Source of the DNA: Vreelandella massiliensis
GTDB lineage: Bacteria; Pseudomonadota; Gammaproteobacteria; Pseudomonadales; Halomonadaceae
Assembly (NCBI RefSeq): GCF_900155385.1
Contig: NZ_LT699746.1
Location: forward strand, 100,041-164,040
Direction: 5' to 3'
Length of the DNA: 64,000 bases
Made by a program: the position numbers and the translations under genes. Shown here piece by piece: positions 1 to 8,065 of the stretch (its first letter is position 1; every line of letters starts with the position of its first letter). The notes beneath the pieces were generated by a model, which was not told where the DNA came from, searched no databases, and worked only from the letters and a program-made list of their open reading frames with translations.

Positions 1-367
1 CTTTGCGACCCAAAGGCTACAAGCATCATTCGCGCATAGTGATCCTTGGTTATTCGCTCACCGGATATGCAGCCCAGAGATATTCAGTTTAAGCGCCAAT
101 CTAGGCTTGAATATAAAATGAGAGGCTATTTAGCGATAGTGACGAAAGTGATGATAAATATGATGATTCAGTATCTATTGTTTTTATCTACTTATTGCAA
201 AAGGGGGGTTCCGAAAAACGTCTATGTGTTTTGTAAAGCATGTTTGCAGAGGGTCAGCATAAACGTATGTAAAAATAGTCAAGAGAATAGGGCAGCCAGC
301 CATAAATCACTGTACTAAGGCTGACATAGTTGCTAGCCATTCAATGAAGTCACTACTCGCCAAGCAA
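1..367. other. Left edge without a supported gene
   Basis: No convincing gene is seen here. A plus-strand open frame of 90 codons from position 46 has no ribosome binding site and an uneven composition. A second frame open from the window edge to a stop at 90-92 could be the tail of a gene outside the window, but nothing in it is recognisable. The stretch is AT-rich and lies downstream of the minus-strand mobI-like gene. Confidence 0.5.
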
Positions 368-901
368 TCATTTATCTAATGCCTTCTTAATCGCTTTAAG
401 TGAACGCCTAGCCTTTGAAAGCTCATTAAATAACTTCCTGTTTCTGGCGTGGTCAACTTCGTGCGTTAGTGCCAGTTCGTGCTCCCAGGCTTCAGCACCA
501 TTAAAGTCTCTTGAGTTGTAATGATAGCGCCCTGAACGGGGAATGTGCTTAGCATAAAACGCTTTACCGTCGCGGCGCTTTGAACCGCCATTACGAGTGA
601 AGGCGTTACGGAAATACATTATCTCTAGCGACCCCTTATGTACACGAACCCGCAAGCCGAGCTTTCCAGGCTCGTTCTGCTCAAAATGCTCGATTTGTTC
701 TTCCCAAAACAAGTCAGCAATGATCCTTGAGTCCAGCGCCAACAGATAGATCGAACGCTCAACTTCTTCCAGCATTGCATCCACTTTGTCGCTTAGCATC
801 GAGGATAACTGCAAAGGATCAATGCCTTCCCTATCCTCAGCAGCATTCGGGTTAAGAAGCGATTTCAAAACCTCAATTTCGTCTAGCTGGCTCCGCTCCA
901 A
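368..901 (-). CDS. MobI-like conjugative mobilization protein
   Basis: This 177-residue protein resembles the MobI(A/C) family, which SXT/R391 and IncA/C elements need together with oriT for DNA processing in conjugation. What is visible is an N-terminal helical acidic half, a middle segment with RVRVHKGSLEIMYFRNAF, and a C-terminal part with YNSRDF and a basic helical tail rich in Lys and Arg. The start is TTG, chosen because AAGGGG lies six bases upstream. The gene faces away from a repeat-rich intergenic region and a ParM-like gene. In IncA/C and SXT elements mobI also borders oriT, so the context supports the call. The family assignment is by recollection of sequence style and context, not by alignment. 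Confidence 0.5.
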   Translation of the reverse strand: MERSQLDEIEVLKSLLNPNAAEDREGIDPLQLSSMLSDKVDAMLEEVERSIYLLALDSRIIADLFWEEQIEHFEQNEPGKLGLRVRVHKGSLEIMYFRNAFTRNGGSKRRDGKAFYAKHIPRSGRYHYNSRDFNGAEAWEHELALTHEVDHARNRKLFNELSKARRSLKAIKKALDK

Positions 902-950
902 AATTAGCCCCTTATACGCGGTTTTTACGGTGAATTTCCCTTAAAAATCC

Positions 951-1152
951 CTGGGGAAAAAAGCCTTCCTACCCATGATATTACTTACTGGGGAATTTCG
1001 TAAATAAAAACCGCAAATTTTCGCTATACCCTGTACCAAAATCCCCACTGGGGAAAATCGCATAGATCACCTGGGGAATAACTGTTATTCCCCAATAGTG
1101 GAAAATACAAAAATTCCCCAGATAGATAAGGGAATCAATAAAAATTCCCCAT
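951..1152. repeat. Seven CTGGGGAA-type sites between mobI and parM (candidate centromere/oriT)
   Basis: Seven copies of a CTGGGGAA(T) motif lie in this divergent intergenic region. Four are in plus orientation, at 951, 988, 1048 and 1071, and three are inverted, at 1087, 1113 and 1144. Spacing is irregular, about 15 to 60 bases. Arrays like this upstream of a parM gene often serve as the centromere bound by ParR. In SXT/IncA/C relatives oriT also lies next to mobI. The sites may therefore serve partition, transfer, autoregulation or several of these. The sequence shows the repeats directly; the function is inferred. Confidence 0.65.
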
Positions 1153-1293
1153 GAGCGCGTTGGGCCGTTGTCAAGCCTTCACTAAAATGCCAAAATGACT
1201 TCAACAAACCGAAGGGTTTGTGATAAACACTCAAGGTCAAAAGCGTATTAGGCTGTTCTGACTTCTTTTTTGACGCAAAACGTGGAGGTTTGC

Positions 1294-2304
1294 ATGGGAA
1301 CGAACGTCGGGCTGGACATTGGCTACAGTAATGCCAAGGCCGTTTTTTCAGGCGGAGAAGAAGGCTATCAAGAGGTGGTTTTTCCGGTGGGTGTATCCCG
1401 CCTGGATCAGTTCAACCGGCAGATTAAAGGCATCACGGGCGGCAATGTAGAGACAACAACTGTACTCATTGATGGGGTGGAATATGCCGCTGGTATTGAG
1501 CCAGGAAAGGTAGTTGGAAGTGCCCGCGATATTACGGAAAACTATTCAAAGACGATGCAATATCGCGCCTTGTTTTATGCCGCATTGTTGCATGCCAATG
1601 ATACAGAGATTGATCGTTTGGTTACGGGTTTACCCGTTTCGCATTGGCAAAATGAGGAATTAAAAAACCAAATTAAAGAAATGATGCAAGGTCAGCATCA
1701 AGTGGCGAATAAGCGCACTGTGACAGTTAATGAGGTGGAAATTATACCGCAACCAGGCGGTGCCTTTTTAGACGCGATTCACTTTGCGGAAACAGAAGGG
1801 GATCAAGAAACAGTCGATGACCTTACAGAAGGTAGTGTACTTATCATTGATCCAGGATTTTATAGCACCGACTTTGTTGTATTTGACGAAGGTGAGTTAA
1901 ACGCAGAACTTTCAGGTACAACGCTGCAAGCGACATCAAGAATTATAGATCGTGTCGCTGAGCTTATTAGTCAAGACTATGGCGCGGCGCCAGGAAAGAG
2001 CTTAAAGCCTGAAAAAATCGAAAGCATGTTACGTGCTAATTCACTCACAGCACGCTACGCAGGACAAAAGATAGACATTTCGCCTTACAAGCATCAAAGC
2101 TCTGAAGAAGTCTCTGAGGTGGCTATAAGCGAAATCGCGGGTAGTATGCGTAATGCCGTGATTGATACCGTTGTGATTGCAGGGGGCGGTGGCGAGTATT
2201 TTGAGCCTCAAGCACGCAGGATTTTTTCACATTGCGGCGTGGTAAAAGCGGCTGATCCTGTATTAGCCATTGCACGCGGCTACCACGGCTGGGCGGCACG
2301 ATAA
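1294..2304 (+). CDS. ParM/StbA-like actin family ATPase (plasmid partition)
   Basis: ParM-type proteins polymerise into filaments that push plasmid copies apart and are linked to the centromere through ParR. The N terminus carries the actin-fold phosphate-1 motif GLDIGYSNAKAVF. A second phosphate loop is visible as VLIIDPGFYSTDFVVF around residue 185, and the adenosine-binding VIAGGGGEYF lies near residue 310. About 336 residues is usual for the family. The start at 1294 was chosen over an upstream TTG because GGAGG sits about six bases before the ATG. The next gene encodes the presumed ParR partner 73 bases downstream, and the repeat array just upstream is the likely centromere. SXT/R391 relatives carry a comparable srpM gene. 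Confidence 0.8.
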   Translation: MGTNVGLDIGYSNAKAVFSGGEEGYQEVVFPVGVSRLDQFNRQIKGITGGNVETTTVLIDGVEYAAGIEPGKVVGSARDITENYSKTMQYRALFYAALLHANDTEIDRLVTGLPVSHWQNEELKNQIKEMMQGQHQVANKRTVTVNEVEIIPQPGGAFLDAIHFAETEGDQETVDDLTEGSVLIIDPGFYSTDFVVFDEGELNAELSGTTLQATSRIIDRVAELISQDYGAAPGKSLKPEKIESMLRANSLTARYAGQKIDISPYKHQSSEEVSEVAISEIAGSMRNAVIDTVVIAGGGGEYFEPQARRIFSHCGVVKAADPVLAIARGYHGWAAR

Positions 2305-2377
2305 CCCAAGCCACACCCGAAATAGCTGTCTGTTGCTGGGGTAATAGGCAGCTTTTCTCTGACGAAGGGGAATCGTT

Positions 2378-3103
2378 ATGCAAGACCTATATCATCCGCT
2401 GATCGTCAATATCATGGTTTACCGCCGCCGTGATCGTGCTCTTTATCGTGAATTGACTTCCGTGCCTAATAAGTACCGTTCCGAACGTCTGCGCAATTTG
2501 GCTAACCAGTGCTGTCTATTGCGAGAAATGGGTGGACTGTCGATTGATGCGGCAACGCTCAATGGATTGGCATCGAGGTACGCGCATGAAATTGATGATG
2601 TCGAGGAAGCTGAGGTTGGCGATGAAGGGCAGGGGAAAGACGTATCTATGCCGATAAAGCTCACCGTCAATGTCTATAACTACCCTGAGCTTTACCGTGA
2701 CTTGATGGCTGTGCCGAATGGCAGTATATCTAGCCGAATTAAGCAACTGGCATCCGCAGGGGCTTTATTGGATCGTCTTTCACGCCTGGTTCAACGAGAA
2801 GGGCGGGAGCCAAGAATGGCCACACAAGCGCCGCTAACTGAGCCAGATACATCGCCAGAGCCGCTAAACCAGCAAAGGCGGCCAGAAGCCCAAGGTAGTG
2901 AGCACGTCGCATCTGCGTCAGCTCCGGCACCCGTAACGGCACCTGTTGAGGCTGACCATAGTGAAGCCATAAACGAGACGCCAGCAGGGGGAAATGTTCA
3001 GGAGCATGAGCAGACGCAAGCAGACGAAAAAAGCGATCAGCCACCCAATAAGCCTCAAGAACACCCTCGCAAATCCAGTGCAATCGGTAAGATTAAAATG
3101 TAG
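2378..3103 (+). CDS. ParR-like partition adaptor with an internal duplication
   Basis: This 241-residue protein lies directly after the ParM-like gene, the usual place of the centromere-binding adaptor. Two similar segments are visible, at residues about 7-52 and 95-140. Each runs from a VN-V-Y core through LYR-L--VPN to a helical -R-+-LA-----L segment. This suggests a tandem duplication of a short DNA-binding domain. The C-terminal third is rich in Pro, Glu, Ala and Gln and is probably disordered, ending in a basic KIKM tail. AAGGGG seven bases before the ATG supports the start. A strong terminator follows. No sequence identity to a characterised ParR is claimed; the role rests on position and fold-like repeats. 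Confidence 0.55.
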   Translation: MQDLYHPLIVNIMVYRRRDRALYRELTSVPNKYRSERLRNLANQCCLLREMGGLSIDAATLNGLASRYAHEIDDVEEAEVGDEGQGKDVSMPIKLTVNVYNYPELYRDLMAVPNGSISSRIKQLASAGALLDRLSRLVQREGREPRMATQAPLTEPDTSPEPLNQQRRPEAQGSEHVASASAPAPVTAPVEADHSEAINETPAGGNVQEHEQTQADEKSDQPPNKPQEHPRKSSAIGKIKM

Positions 3104-3110
3104 AGAGTGA

Positions 3111-3138
3111 AAGAAGCCAGCTTTAAGCTGGCTTCTTT
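3111..3138. terminator. Rho-independent terminator after the partition pair
   Basis: A near-perfect hairpin, AAGAAGCCAGC paired with GCTGGCTTCTT around a short AT loop, lies eight bases after the parR-like stop. It ends in a short T tract on the plus strand and could also stop minus-strand transcription. Confidence 0.75.
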
Positions 3139-3166
3139 GGGTTTGAGACTATATCGAGAAGGGCGG

Positions 3167-3730
3167 TTATACCGCTGTGGCGGATTTCTCTGAAAACCAC
3201 GTAGCGCCAGTGGTGATCCCTCGTTCGTTGCAATACGGGCAACGCTCAGCGGATGTCGGCGTATCAATGGCAAGCAACGACCATGATTGACATGTCGGGC
3301 ATTGACGAAAGCAAACAGTGCCTTGATTCCAACCTTCGGCAAGCGCATGTAGATCGTTAATCTCAATGCCTTTTGCATTTCCGGCGATCTCCATCTGCGC
3401 TGTGACCGTGCGAAACGCCATGACAAGCTGATAAGCGTCAACGCGCTCATGCACCGTTTGTTCCGCGTTGCAGTAAATGTGCATCGCTGGGCTATAGCGT
3501 CGTATTTCCGAGTGAGTGCGCAAGATGGCATACGGATCACGTATACACCGTCTTTTCTCAAAAGCAGGGCATTCGCCGCGCTCAACCAGCAGGCGCCGGT
3601 TCTTACGGATACGGTCTGTCGTGACCATGACGCCCTCATGCTCATTAAGCATTTTTTCGATCACCGCATCCGTAAAACCCGCGCGTAGCAGGAGTTGTAT
3701 CGCTTCTGGCATATTTAAGTAGCAAAGCAT
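3167..3730 (-). CDS. FlhC-like transcriptional activator (SetC/AcaC type)
   Basis: FlhC proteins act in a complex with FlhD to activate promoters; SXT and IncA/C elements use SetCD and AcaCD of this kind to switch on transfer genes. The 187 residues match FlhC in length and layout. An N-terminal helical DNA-binding half (IQLLLRAGF, then VTTDRIRKNRRLL) is followed by a central segment with PAMHIYCNAEQ. Four cysteines, in CPTC and CPYC pairs near residues 149-172, match the zinc site of FlhC. ATG at 3730 follows GGAG at eight or nine bases. The gene overlaps the upstream gene by 16 bases, which implies translational coupling. The family call is from visible motifs; target promoters are unknown. 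Confidence 0.7.
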   Translation of the reverse strand: MLCYLNMPEAIQLLLRAGFTDAVIEKMLNEHEGVMVTTDRIRKNRRLLVERGECPAFEKRRCIRDPYAILRTHSEIRRYSPAMHIYCNAEQTVHERVDAYQLVMAFRTVTAQMEIAGNAKGIEINDLHALAEGWNQGTVCFRQCPTCQSWSLLAIDTPTSAERCPYCNERGITTGATWFSEKSATAV

Positions 3731-4278
3731 TCACGGCTCTCCTTCTTACGCTTTCCACGCTTTCCACGCTTTGCTTTTTGCTGGATAGAAGTCACCGTTG
3801 AGCCTGTAGGCTGCTCAACTTCTGTCAACCATGCCATACCATCTTCGTCAGGCGCCCCAAGGGTAACTTGCCTTTGTTCGTACCACTCGGCTGCCCGAAA
3901 AAACTTGTTTATGCAGAATTTAACCTTGTTATCGTCGTCGAGTACCGAGGCTAAGAGAAGATTGTAGGAACGAATCAGCGCTACTACATCCACAGCCTGT
4001 TCGGACAACGGAGTTCGTAACTGAGCGTACATAGCGATAGCAATGGAGTATTGCCGGTGCGCTTGTTTGCAGCGCATCAGTGATCGAGGTGCGATACGAC
4101 CGACTTGATAGGGGCGAGGTAGCCCCATCTCGGTTTCCATCTGCTTACGGTTATCATCAATCCTCGATGGGTTGACGCCTAAAGCGCGCTGAATGTGAGG
4201 GTTGCTAAGGCCGCCGCGTAGCAATGTGCGAATAGCGGCATTCGACTCGCGCTGATCTACTTTTGCATTTTGAGACAT
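3715..4278 (-). CDS. Partner of the FlhC-like activator (SetD/AcaD position)
   Basis: This 187-residue protein has the same N-terminal architecture as the downstream FlhC-like gene: AIRTLLRGG, then a helix-turn-helix-like stretch IQRALGVNPSRIDDNRKQM, then a helical core with HRQYSIAIAMY and ALIRSYNLLLA. It lacks the C-terminal cysteine pairs and instead ends in a Lys/Arg-rich tail. It occupies the position of setD/acaD, directly upstream of and overlapping the setC/acaC-like gene. It may be a divergent FlhC paralogue that acts as the partner subunit. The basic tail may contact DNA. No strong ribosome binding site is visible, so the start is less certain than the product. Confidence 0.55.
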   Translation of the reverse strand: MSQNAKVDQRESNAAIRTLLRGGLSNPHIQRALGVNPSRIDDNRKQMETEMGLPRPYQVGRIAPRSLMRCKQAHRQYSIAIAMYAQLRTPLSEQAVDVVALIRSYNLLLASVLDDDNKVKFCINKFFRAAEWYEQRQVTLGAPDEDGMAWLTEVEQPTGSTVTSIQQKAKRGKRGKRKKESRECFAT

Positions 4279-4290
4279 GGCGGACAGAGC

Positions 4291-4992
4291 TTAAAGGGGT
4301 TGAGTGGTTACGAGTTGGGCCAGCCGCATTTCTGAGAAAGATTGCGGATTGCGTGATGCAATGACAAGCAAACTGGGGTCATACCGTAGTTCAAACAGTG
4401 GTTTACCATTTTTCTCGCAGCTATCCACGATAGCCTTGGCGGCATCGCGTAGAGCAGGGAAGGTCGTTGACACAAGCGCATCGGTGTCGTCTTCACAAAG
4501 GCCCGTTTTCGCTTGCATGAGATCGGGTGACGGTGCTTTCTCCCCCAAGTTGCGAAGCGTCAGTAAGAAGTCACTGGCCAACATTTCTTTCCCATTTGCG
4601 CTAGCGGCGCTGATTTCTTGAAGGGGGCAAAATTCACTAACAGATTGCATTGGCATATTGTCGATGAACGCTGAAATATCGGCATTTACGCGAAACGATG
4701 CGCAGACCGCAGAGGCTATCTGCTGGATTTCGCCATGCGTCATGCGACGAAGTGCTCGCAAACCGCGTGGGTGCTGGATGGATACCACATCGTCATAACT
4801 CTCTTGCTGCGCAATCATAAAAAGGCGCGTTTCGAGCAAGTGCAGATTAGGATCAATTTCGGCACAGGGGTCTGGGGGTGTGCGGTTAAGCTCAAAAATT
4901 TTCTGACTCACTTTCATCAGATTTTGCGCGGGATACCCGGTATTTTTAGTGCCGGGGGGATAGCGCGTCGCCCACAAGGCGACCTGGATCAC
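4291..4992 (-). CDS. Unknown protein upstream of the FlhC-like pair
   Basis: I do not recognise this protein of up to 233 residues. It is soluble, mostly helical, with no signal peptide or obvious catalytic motif; the segment LRALRRMTHGEIQQIA could be a helix-turn-helix-like region. It is the first gene of the activator operon, ending 12 bases before the next start. The longest frame begins at a GTG that overlaps the iscB stop codon (GTGA), so the first 25 residues may be an accident of the IscB insertion. An internal ATG at 4917 is an alternative start, though neither start has a clear ribosome binding site. It may have lost its original 5' end when the IscB element inserted. Confidence 0.5.
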   Translation of the reverse strand: MIQVALWATRYPPGTKNTGYPAQNLMKVSQKIFELNRTPPDPCAEIDPNLHLLETRLFMIAQQESYDDVVSIQHPRGLRALRRMTHGEIQQIASAVCASFRVNADISAFIDNMPMQSVSEFCPLQEISAASANGKEMLASDFLLTLRNLGEKAPSPDLMQAKTGLCEDDTDALVSTTFPALRDAAKAIVDSCEKNGKPLFELRYDPSLLVIASRNPQSFSEMRLAQLVTTQPL

Positions 4993-6365
4993 GCCACCGC
5001 GTGTCCCGCTCCTCCTTTTATTGGTTGATGGATCGTCGGCGTGACATGATAGCCGTAGCCATCACCTCGCTGGATCACGGTGCAGTGTTTGTGCGAAATG
5101 CCTTGCACGGCACCGTGCTCGGTCTGGATGTTGAAGCTGCCTGTCTTGCGCACCGCGACACGGCCCGTATGGGTGCCCGTTTTCTTGCCGGCAGGCACCA
5201 CGGCTCTCACCATGTCGCCGGTTTGAAAGCCGTGTACCTGCTTTTGCCGCATCAACACACCGCGCGGAAAGCCATGCTTTGTCAAACGCGTGCGCTGGTA
5301 GCTGCCGCGTCCGGTGGCTTTGATCGTCAGCGTCGGCACTGTCCAGTCATGCAGCGTCTCAAAAGCACCGACACAGGCGGCATCCAGGGCATGGGTTTTG
5401 GGAATGTCGAGGAGATTACGGTTGAATTTGGTGCGGCCACCACTGGCTACTGTCACCGGCAGGCCGGTGGCTTTGAGCGCATTAAACAGCGCCCAACGAG
5501 TGGCATTGACCGCACTGGCATCCCGTAGCGGGCGCTTGAGTTCACGCTGCACGCGCTCCAGCCGTGTGTCCGCCGACAAGCCGTTGGCCTTGAGGCGCTT
5601 TTTCAGGCCTTTGTCACGCGCAAAGAAGTCCGCCAGAGGCAACGCATTCTTGGCCTGGTTGCAGTTGTGACAGCTTAGCGTCAAATTACTGACGCGGTTG
5701 GAGCCACCGCGCGAGCGTGGCACTACATGCTCGATTTCCAGCGGTGTATCGGCGGTGCCGCAGTAGGCACACTCGCGGCCCCACTTCTCCAACAGGTACT
5801 CGCGCACCTCGTAACCGAGCAAGGTTCCCTGCTGGTACTCGACGCCGCTGATCTCGGGGTTGTCGAGTTGCTGGGTATCAAAGCGCACCAACTCCTGACT
5901 GATTGCGGTGATCGGCGTCAGCCGAGACAGCCGATCCACCCACGCCATGACGGTATCCACCCGATGCTGCAAGCTGGGTGGCTGCCAGCCGGCTTTGCGC
6001 GTCCGGTTGTCAAAACGTGGCGCCCGGTAGCGCAAATTGGCCGACCGGCGGCGACGACGAAAGCCCCGGCGCTGCTCCAATGCCTTTTTGATCTGAAAGC
6101 CGCGATGCACCAGATCAAACAGGCACAGTACATGGCGCTGCTCACCCTCCGACTCGCGCATCAGCGCCAGCCCCGTGGTCTTGCTGCCGGGATCGAGCCC
6201 TAAGCGAAGCGGTTGCGTCTCACCGCCCACCCGATCCTTAAGCCGGATCGTGAACGGGTAGCGTTTATGCACCACGGCACGACCGCGCTCTAGCAGCAAC
6301 CGCGCGCGCTTTTCGCAACACGGCATCAACGGCTGCTTCTGTTTATCCCATACGAAAACCGCCAT
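4989..6365 (-). CDS. iscB: IscB RNA-guided HNH/RuvC endonuclease
   Basis: IscB is an RNA-guided DNA endonuclease of IS200/IS605-type elements and the ancestor of Cas9. All expected parts are visible in 458 residues: a PLMP domain at the N terminus (QPLMPCCEKRARLLLERG), RuvC-I with GLDPGSKTTG near residue 56, an Arg-rich bridge helix near 100, RuvC-II with ISQELVRFD near 155, an HNH domain (CAYCG, then IEHVVPRSRGG and CHNCNQAKN) near 200-240, and RuvC-III with HALDAACVG near 325. The usual C-terminal target-adjacent-motif domain follows. ATG follows TAAGGAGG. The expected omega RNA lies just upstream at 6366-6680. No transposase gene is present, so the element would depend on one in trans. Key catalytic residues appear intact. 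Confidence 0.92.
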   Translation of the reverse strand: MAVFVWDKQKQPLMPCCEKRARLLLERGRAVVHKRYPFTIRLKDRVGGETQPLRLGLDPGSKTTGLALMRESEGEQRHVLCLFDLVHRGFQIKKALEQRRGFRRRRRSANLRYRAPRFDNRTRKAGWQPPSLQHRVDTVMAWVDRLSRLTPITAISQELVRFDTQQLDNPEISGVEYQQGTLLGYEVREYLLEKWGRECAYCGTADTPLEIEHVVPRSRGGSNRVSNLTLSCHNCNQAKNALPLADFFARDKGLKKRLKANGLSADTRLERVQRELKRPLRDASAVNATRWALFNALKATGLPVTVASGGRTKFNRNLLDIPKTHALDAACVGAFETLHDWTVPTLTIKATGRGSYQRTRLTKHGFPRGVLMRQKQVHGFQTGDMVRAVVPAGKKTGTHTGRVAVRKTGSFNIQTEHGAVQGISHKHCTVIQRGDGYGYHVTPTIHQPIKGGAGHAVA

Positions 6366-6680
6366 GAGATTTCCTCCTTAAAACATGCCCTTACGGGCCT
6401 CGTGTCGCGGGGCTTGCGCCCCGTCTCCCCTCGGGAATGTCGATAACCGGCTCCTGCCGACGATACTGCTATCGGCAGCGATCAAGACCTTCGGCGTTTT
6501 ACCTTGCGCCAGCATGATCCTGACCTTTCAGAGCAGCGGACTGAGGAAGCATCCACTGGTGAGTCTTGGCGACCTGTTATCAACGTAGCGGCCATACGGC
6601 CCGCTCTCCCTGGTCAACCCGGCTTGTGGTTACAAGCCTCTGTATTCAGGCAGAGGTAGTTGACCATCCCTTGTCTCCCT
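6366..6680 (-). ncRNA. Omega RNA of the IscB element
   Basis: This GC-rich 315-base region directly upstream of iscB carries several hairpins in the iscB sense orientation: GGCTTGTAACCACAAGCC, a GGGCC/GGCCG pair, CTGCCGATAGCAG, GGGGCGCAAGCCCC and GCCCGTAAGGGC. IscB omega RNAs lie in exactly this place, with the guide at their 5' end. The 5' boundary near 6680 is therefore approximate. The guide would come from sequence just beyond it, near the end of the lytic transglycosylase gene. Confidence 0.75.
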
Positions 6681-6684
6681 GTGC

Positions 6685-7227
6685 TCAAAACTGCTGTTGC
6701 AGTTGTCGATAGAAATGTGTGACGCGCTCGCCGTACCGGCGCGAGGCGTTATCGTCGCTATATGTGTAGTAGCGACCTATCCCAATCAAAGGATCGTCCG
6801 TACTGTTCATGGCCTCTTGTAGAATTTCAGCGCCTACTTCCAGGTTGGTGCGAACATCGAGTAGGTCGGTTGGGTCATCTACTCGATGGCCGTGCCAATG
6901 AAGATTGATTTGCAACATTCCCACGTCAATGCTTCGGTGCGATTGCAAAAGCTCGGTGAGCTGGCGTTCTGCTTCTTCACGGCTGTCTGGGTATTGACCT
7001 GGCAACGAGGCAACGCGCAGAGCGAAAGGGTGGGGGGAAACACCACTCTTGTCGCCGTGTGCAGATTCAGCCAGCGCCACGGAGTACAAAAGCATTGGAT
7101 CAATACCGACTTGTTCTCCGACGGTGCCGAACACGCTGTTTTCGATGGGGTTGGCGGAAGTTAATGAGCTTCCCATAAGAGAGACTACAAGCACCCCGCT
7201 TGACCAAGTGTGAGTCCTTATATTCAT
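6685..7227 (-). CDS. Lytic transglycosylase (SLT domain), exported
   Basis: Enzymes of this type cut peptidoglycan so that a type IV secretion channel can cross the cell wall. The 180-residue protein begins with a signal peptide ending near SLTSANP. The catalytic Glu is in SVALAES near residue 53, and the conserved DVGMLQINLHWHG motif near 100 and a late YY-YS-D segment complete the fold. The length suits the small conjugation-associated SLT proteins. It lies between the IscB element and the traFHG cluster, and the far 3' end abuts the IscB omega RNA. It may have been displaced from its operon by the IscB insertion. Confidence 0.8.
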   Translation of the reverse strand: MNIRTHTWSSGVLVVSLMGSSLTSANPIENSVFGTVGEQVGIDPMLLYSVALAESAHGDKSGVSPHPFALRVASLPGQYPDSREEAERQLTELLQSHRSIDVGMLQINLHWHGHRVDDPTDLLDVRTNLEVGAEILQEAMNSTDDPLIGIGRYYTYSDDNASRRYGERVTHFYRQLQQQF

Positions 7228-7581
7228 AGCTGATAAGCCTTTCCAATTTCTATTTCGTTATAAAAATGGAGGCAGCCTGGTGTCAGTGGGATTATCTATA
7301 TCCGTGTGCTTAGCGCTGCTTTACCTTTCTGGGTATTAGGCTAACCCGCTATCAAAAGCGACCAAGTGTGTGAGACAAGGGCGTTCATCCTGAACGTATC
7401 GGCGGGAACACTGGTGCCTTCGGGGTTGAGCCTTTTTTTTAATATAAATCAAGGGGATGCAGATATATAAGCTAACAAAAAATTGTCTTTTAAGGAAGGT
7501 GTAAAATTGACATATCTCAAATTAGGTCGTCACCGGAAGGCTGCTAAAATGGAAAGTAGGAAGCACTAAGGAGAGGAAATT
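7228..7581. other. Divergent intergenic region
   Basis: This 354-base AT-rich stretch separates the minus-strand lytic transglycosylase from the plus-strand membrane protein gene. It contains a T-rich run near 7434-7443 and probably promoters for both flanking genes. No gene or clear repeat is seen. Confidence 0.5.
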
Positions 7582-8004
7582 ATGCAGTGGTTAAATCCCG
7601 ATGCCGTTAGACAAAAAGATCATCGTCGATTGCTGATGTACGCCGGTATTTTCAGTGCAGTGTTGCTTGTAATGGGTGGCTGGCTATACGCGGGTGGACT
7701 GGTGTACCACGGTCATTTGGTTTTTGCAGGCGTTGTTATTTTTGGTGCTATCACACTGATCAGTGGCGTTATGCACGTTTTCCCCGTCGTCCATTGGGCA
7801 TTGTTGCCCCTCGTCTTGGCGGGAATGGCACTACCCTTGTTCCCGACGTTCCAATACGAAATCCTGCGTTTAACCGATATTGACTTGATCGGTATGAAGT
7901 CGCTCATGGTTGCTATACCGGCAGCGATGATGCTGTTTGGTCGTGTGGTTTGGTCAGGCTACTTATCTGATCCTCGCTATGTGAAGATCATTGATAGCAA
8001 CTAG
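7582..8004 (+). CDS. Small inner membrane protein, possible entry exclusion protein
   Basis: The 140-residue product has a short basic N terminus and four likely membrane segments near residues 20-40, 45-65, 70-88 and 105-125. The length and location beside the 3' end of traG recall Eex of SXT and IncA/C, an inner membrane protein that blocks redundant transfer by recognising TraG of the donor. Here the gene is tail to tail with traG, not co-directional, so it would be expressed separately. AAGGAGAGG before the ATG supports the start. I see no sequence motif that proves exclusion activity; it could be any small membrane protein. Confidence 0.5.
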   Translation: MQWLNPDAVRQKDHRRLLMYAGIFSAVLLVMGGWLYAGGLVYHGHLVFAGVVIFGAITLISGVMHVFPVVHWALLPLVLAGMALPLFPTFQYEILRLTDIDLIGMKSLMVAIPAAMMLFGRVVWSGYLSDPRYVKIIDSN

Positions 8005-8022
8005 CGAAAAGATCACATACCG

Positions 8023-8048
8023 AAAAAACCCGCCTCGGCGGGTTTTTT
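8023..8048. terminator. Bidirectional terminator between eex-like gene and traG
   Basis: AAAAAACCCGCC and GGCGGGTTTTTT form a perfect hairpin with A and T tracts on opposite sides, between two convergent stop codons. It can terminate both transcripts. Confidence 0.9.
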
Positions 8049-8065
8049 CATTGGAGAGTTAAGGC

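Noticed and set aside
46..318. A 90-codon plus-strand open frame at the left edge
   Set aside because: No ribosome binding site, uneven composition and no recognisable protein features.
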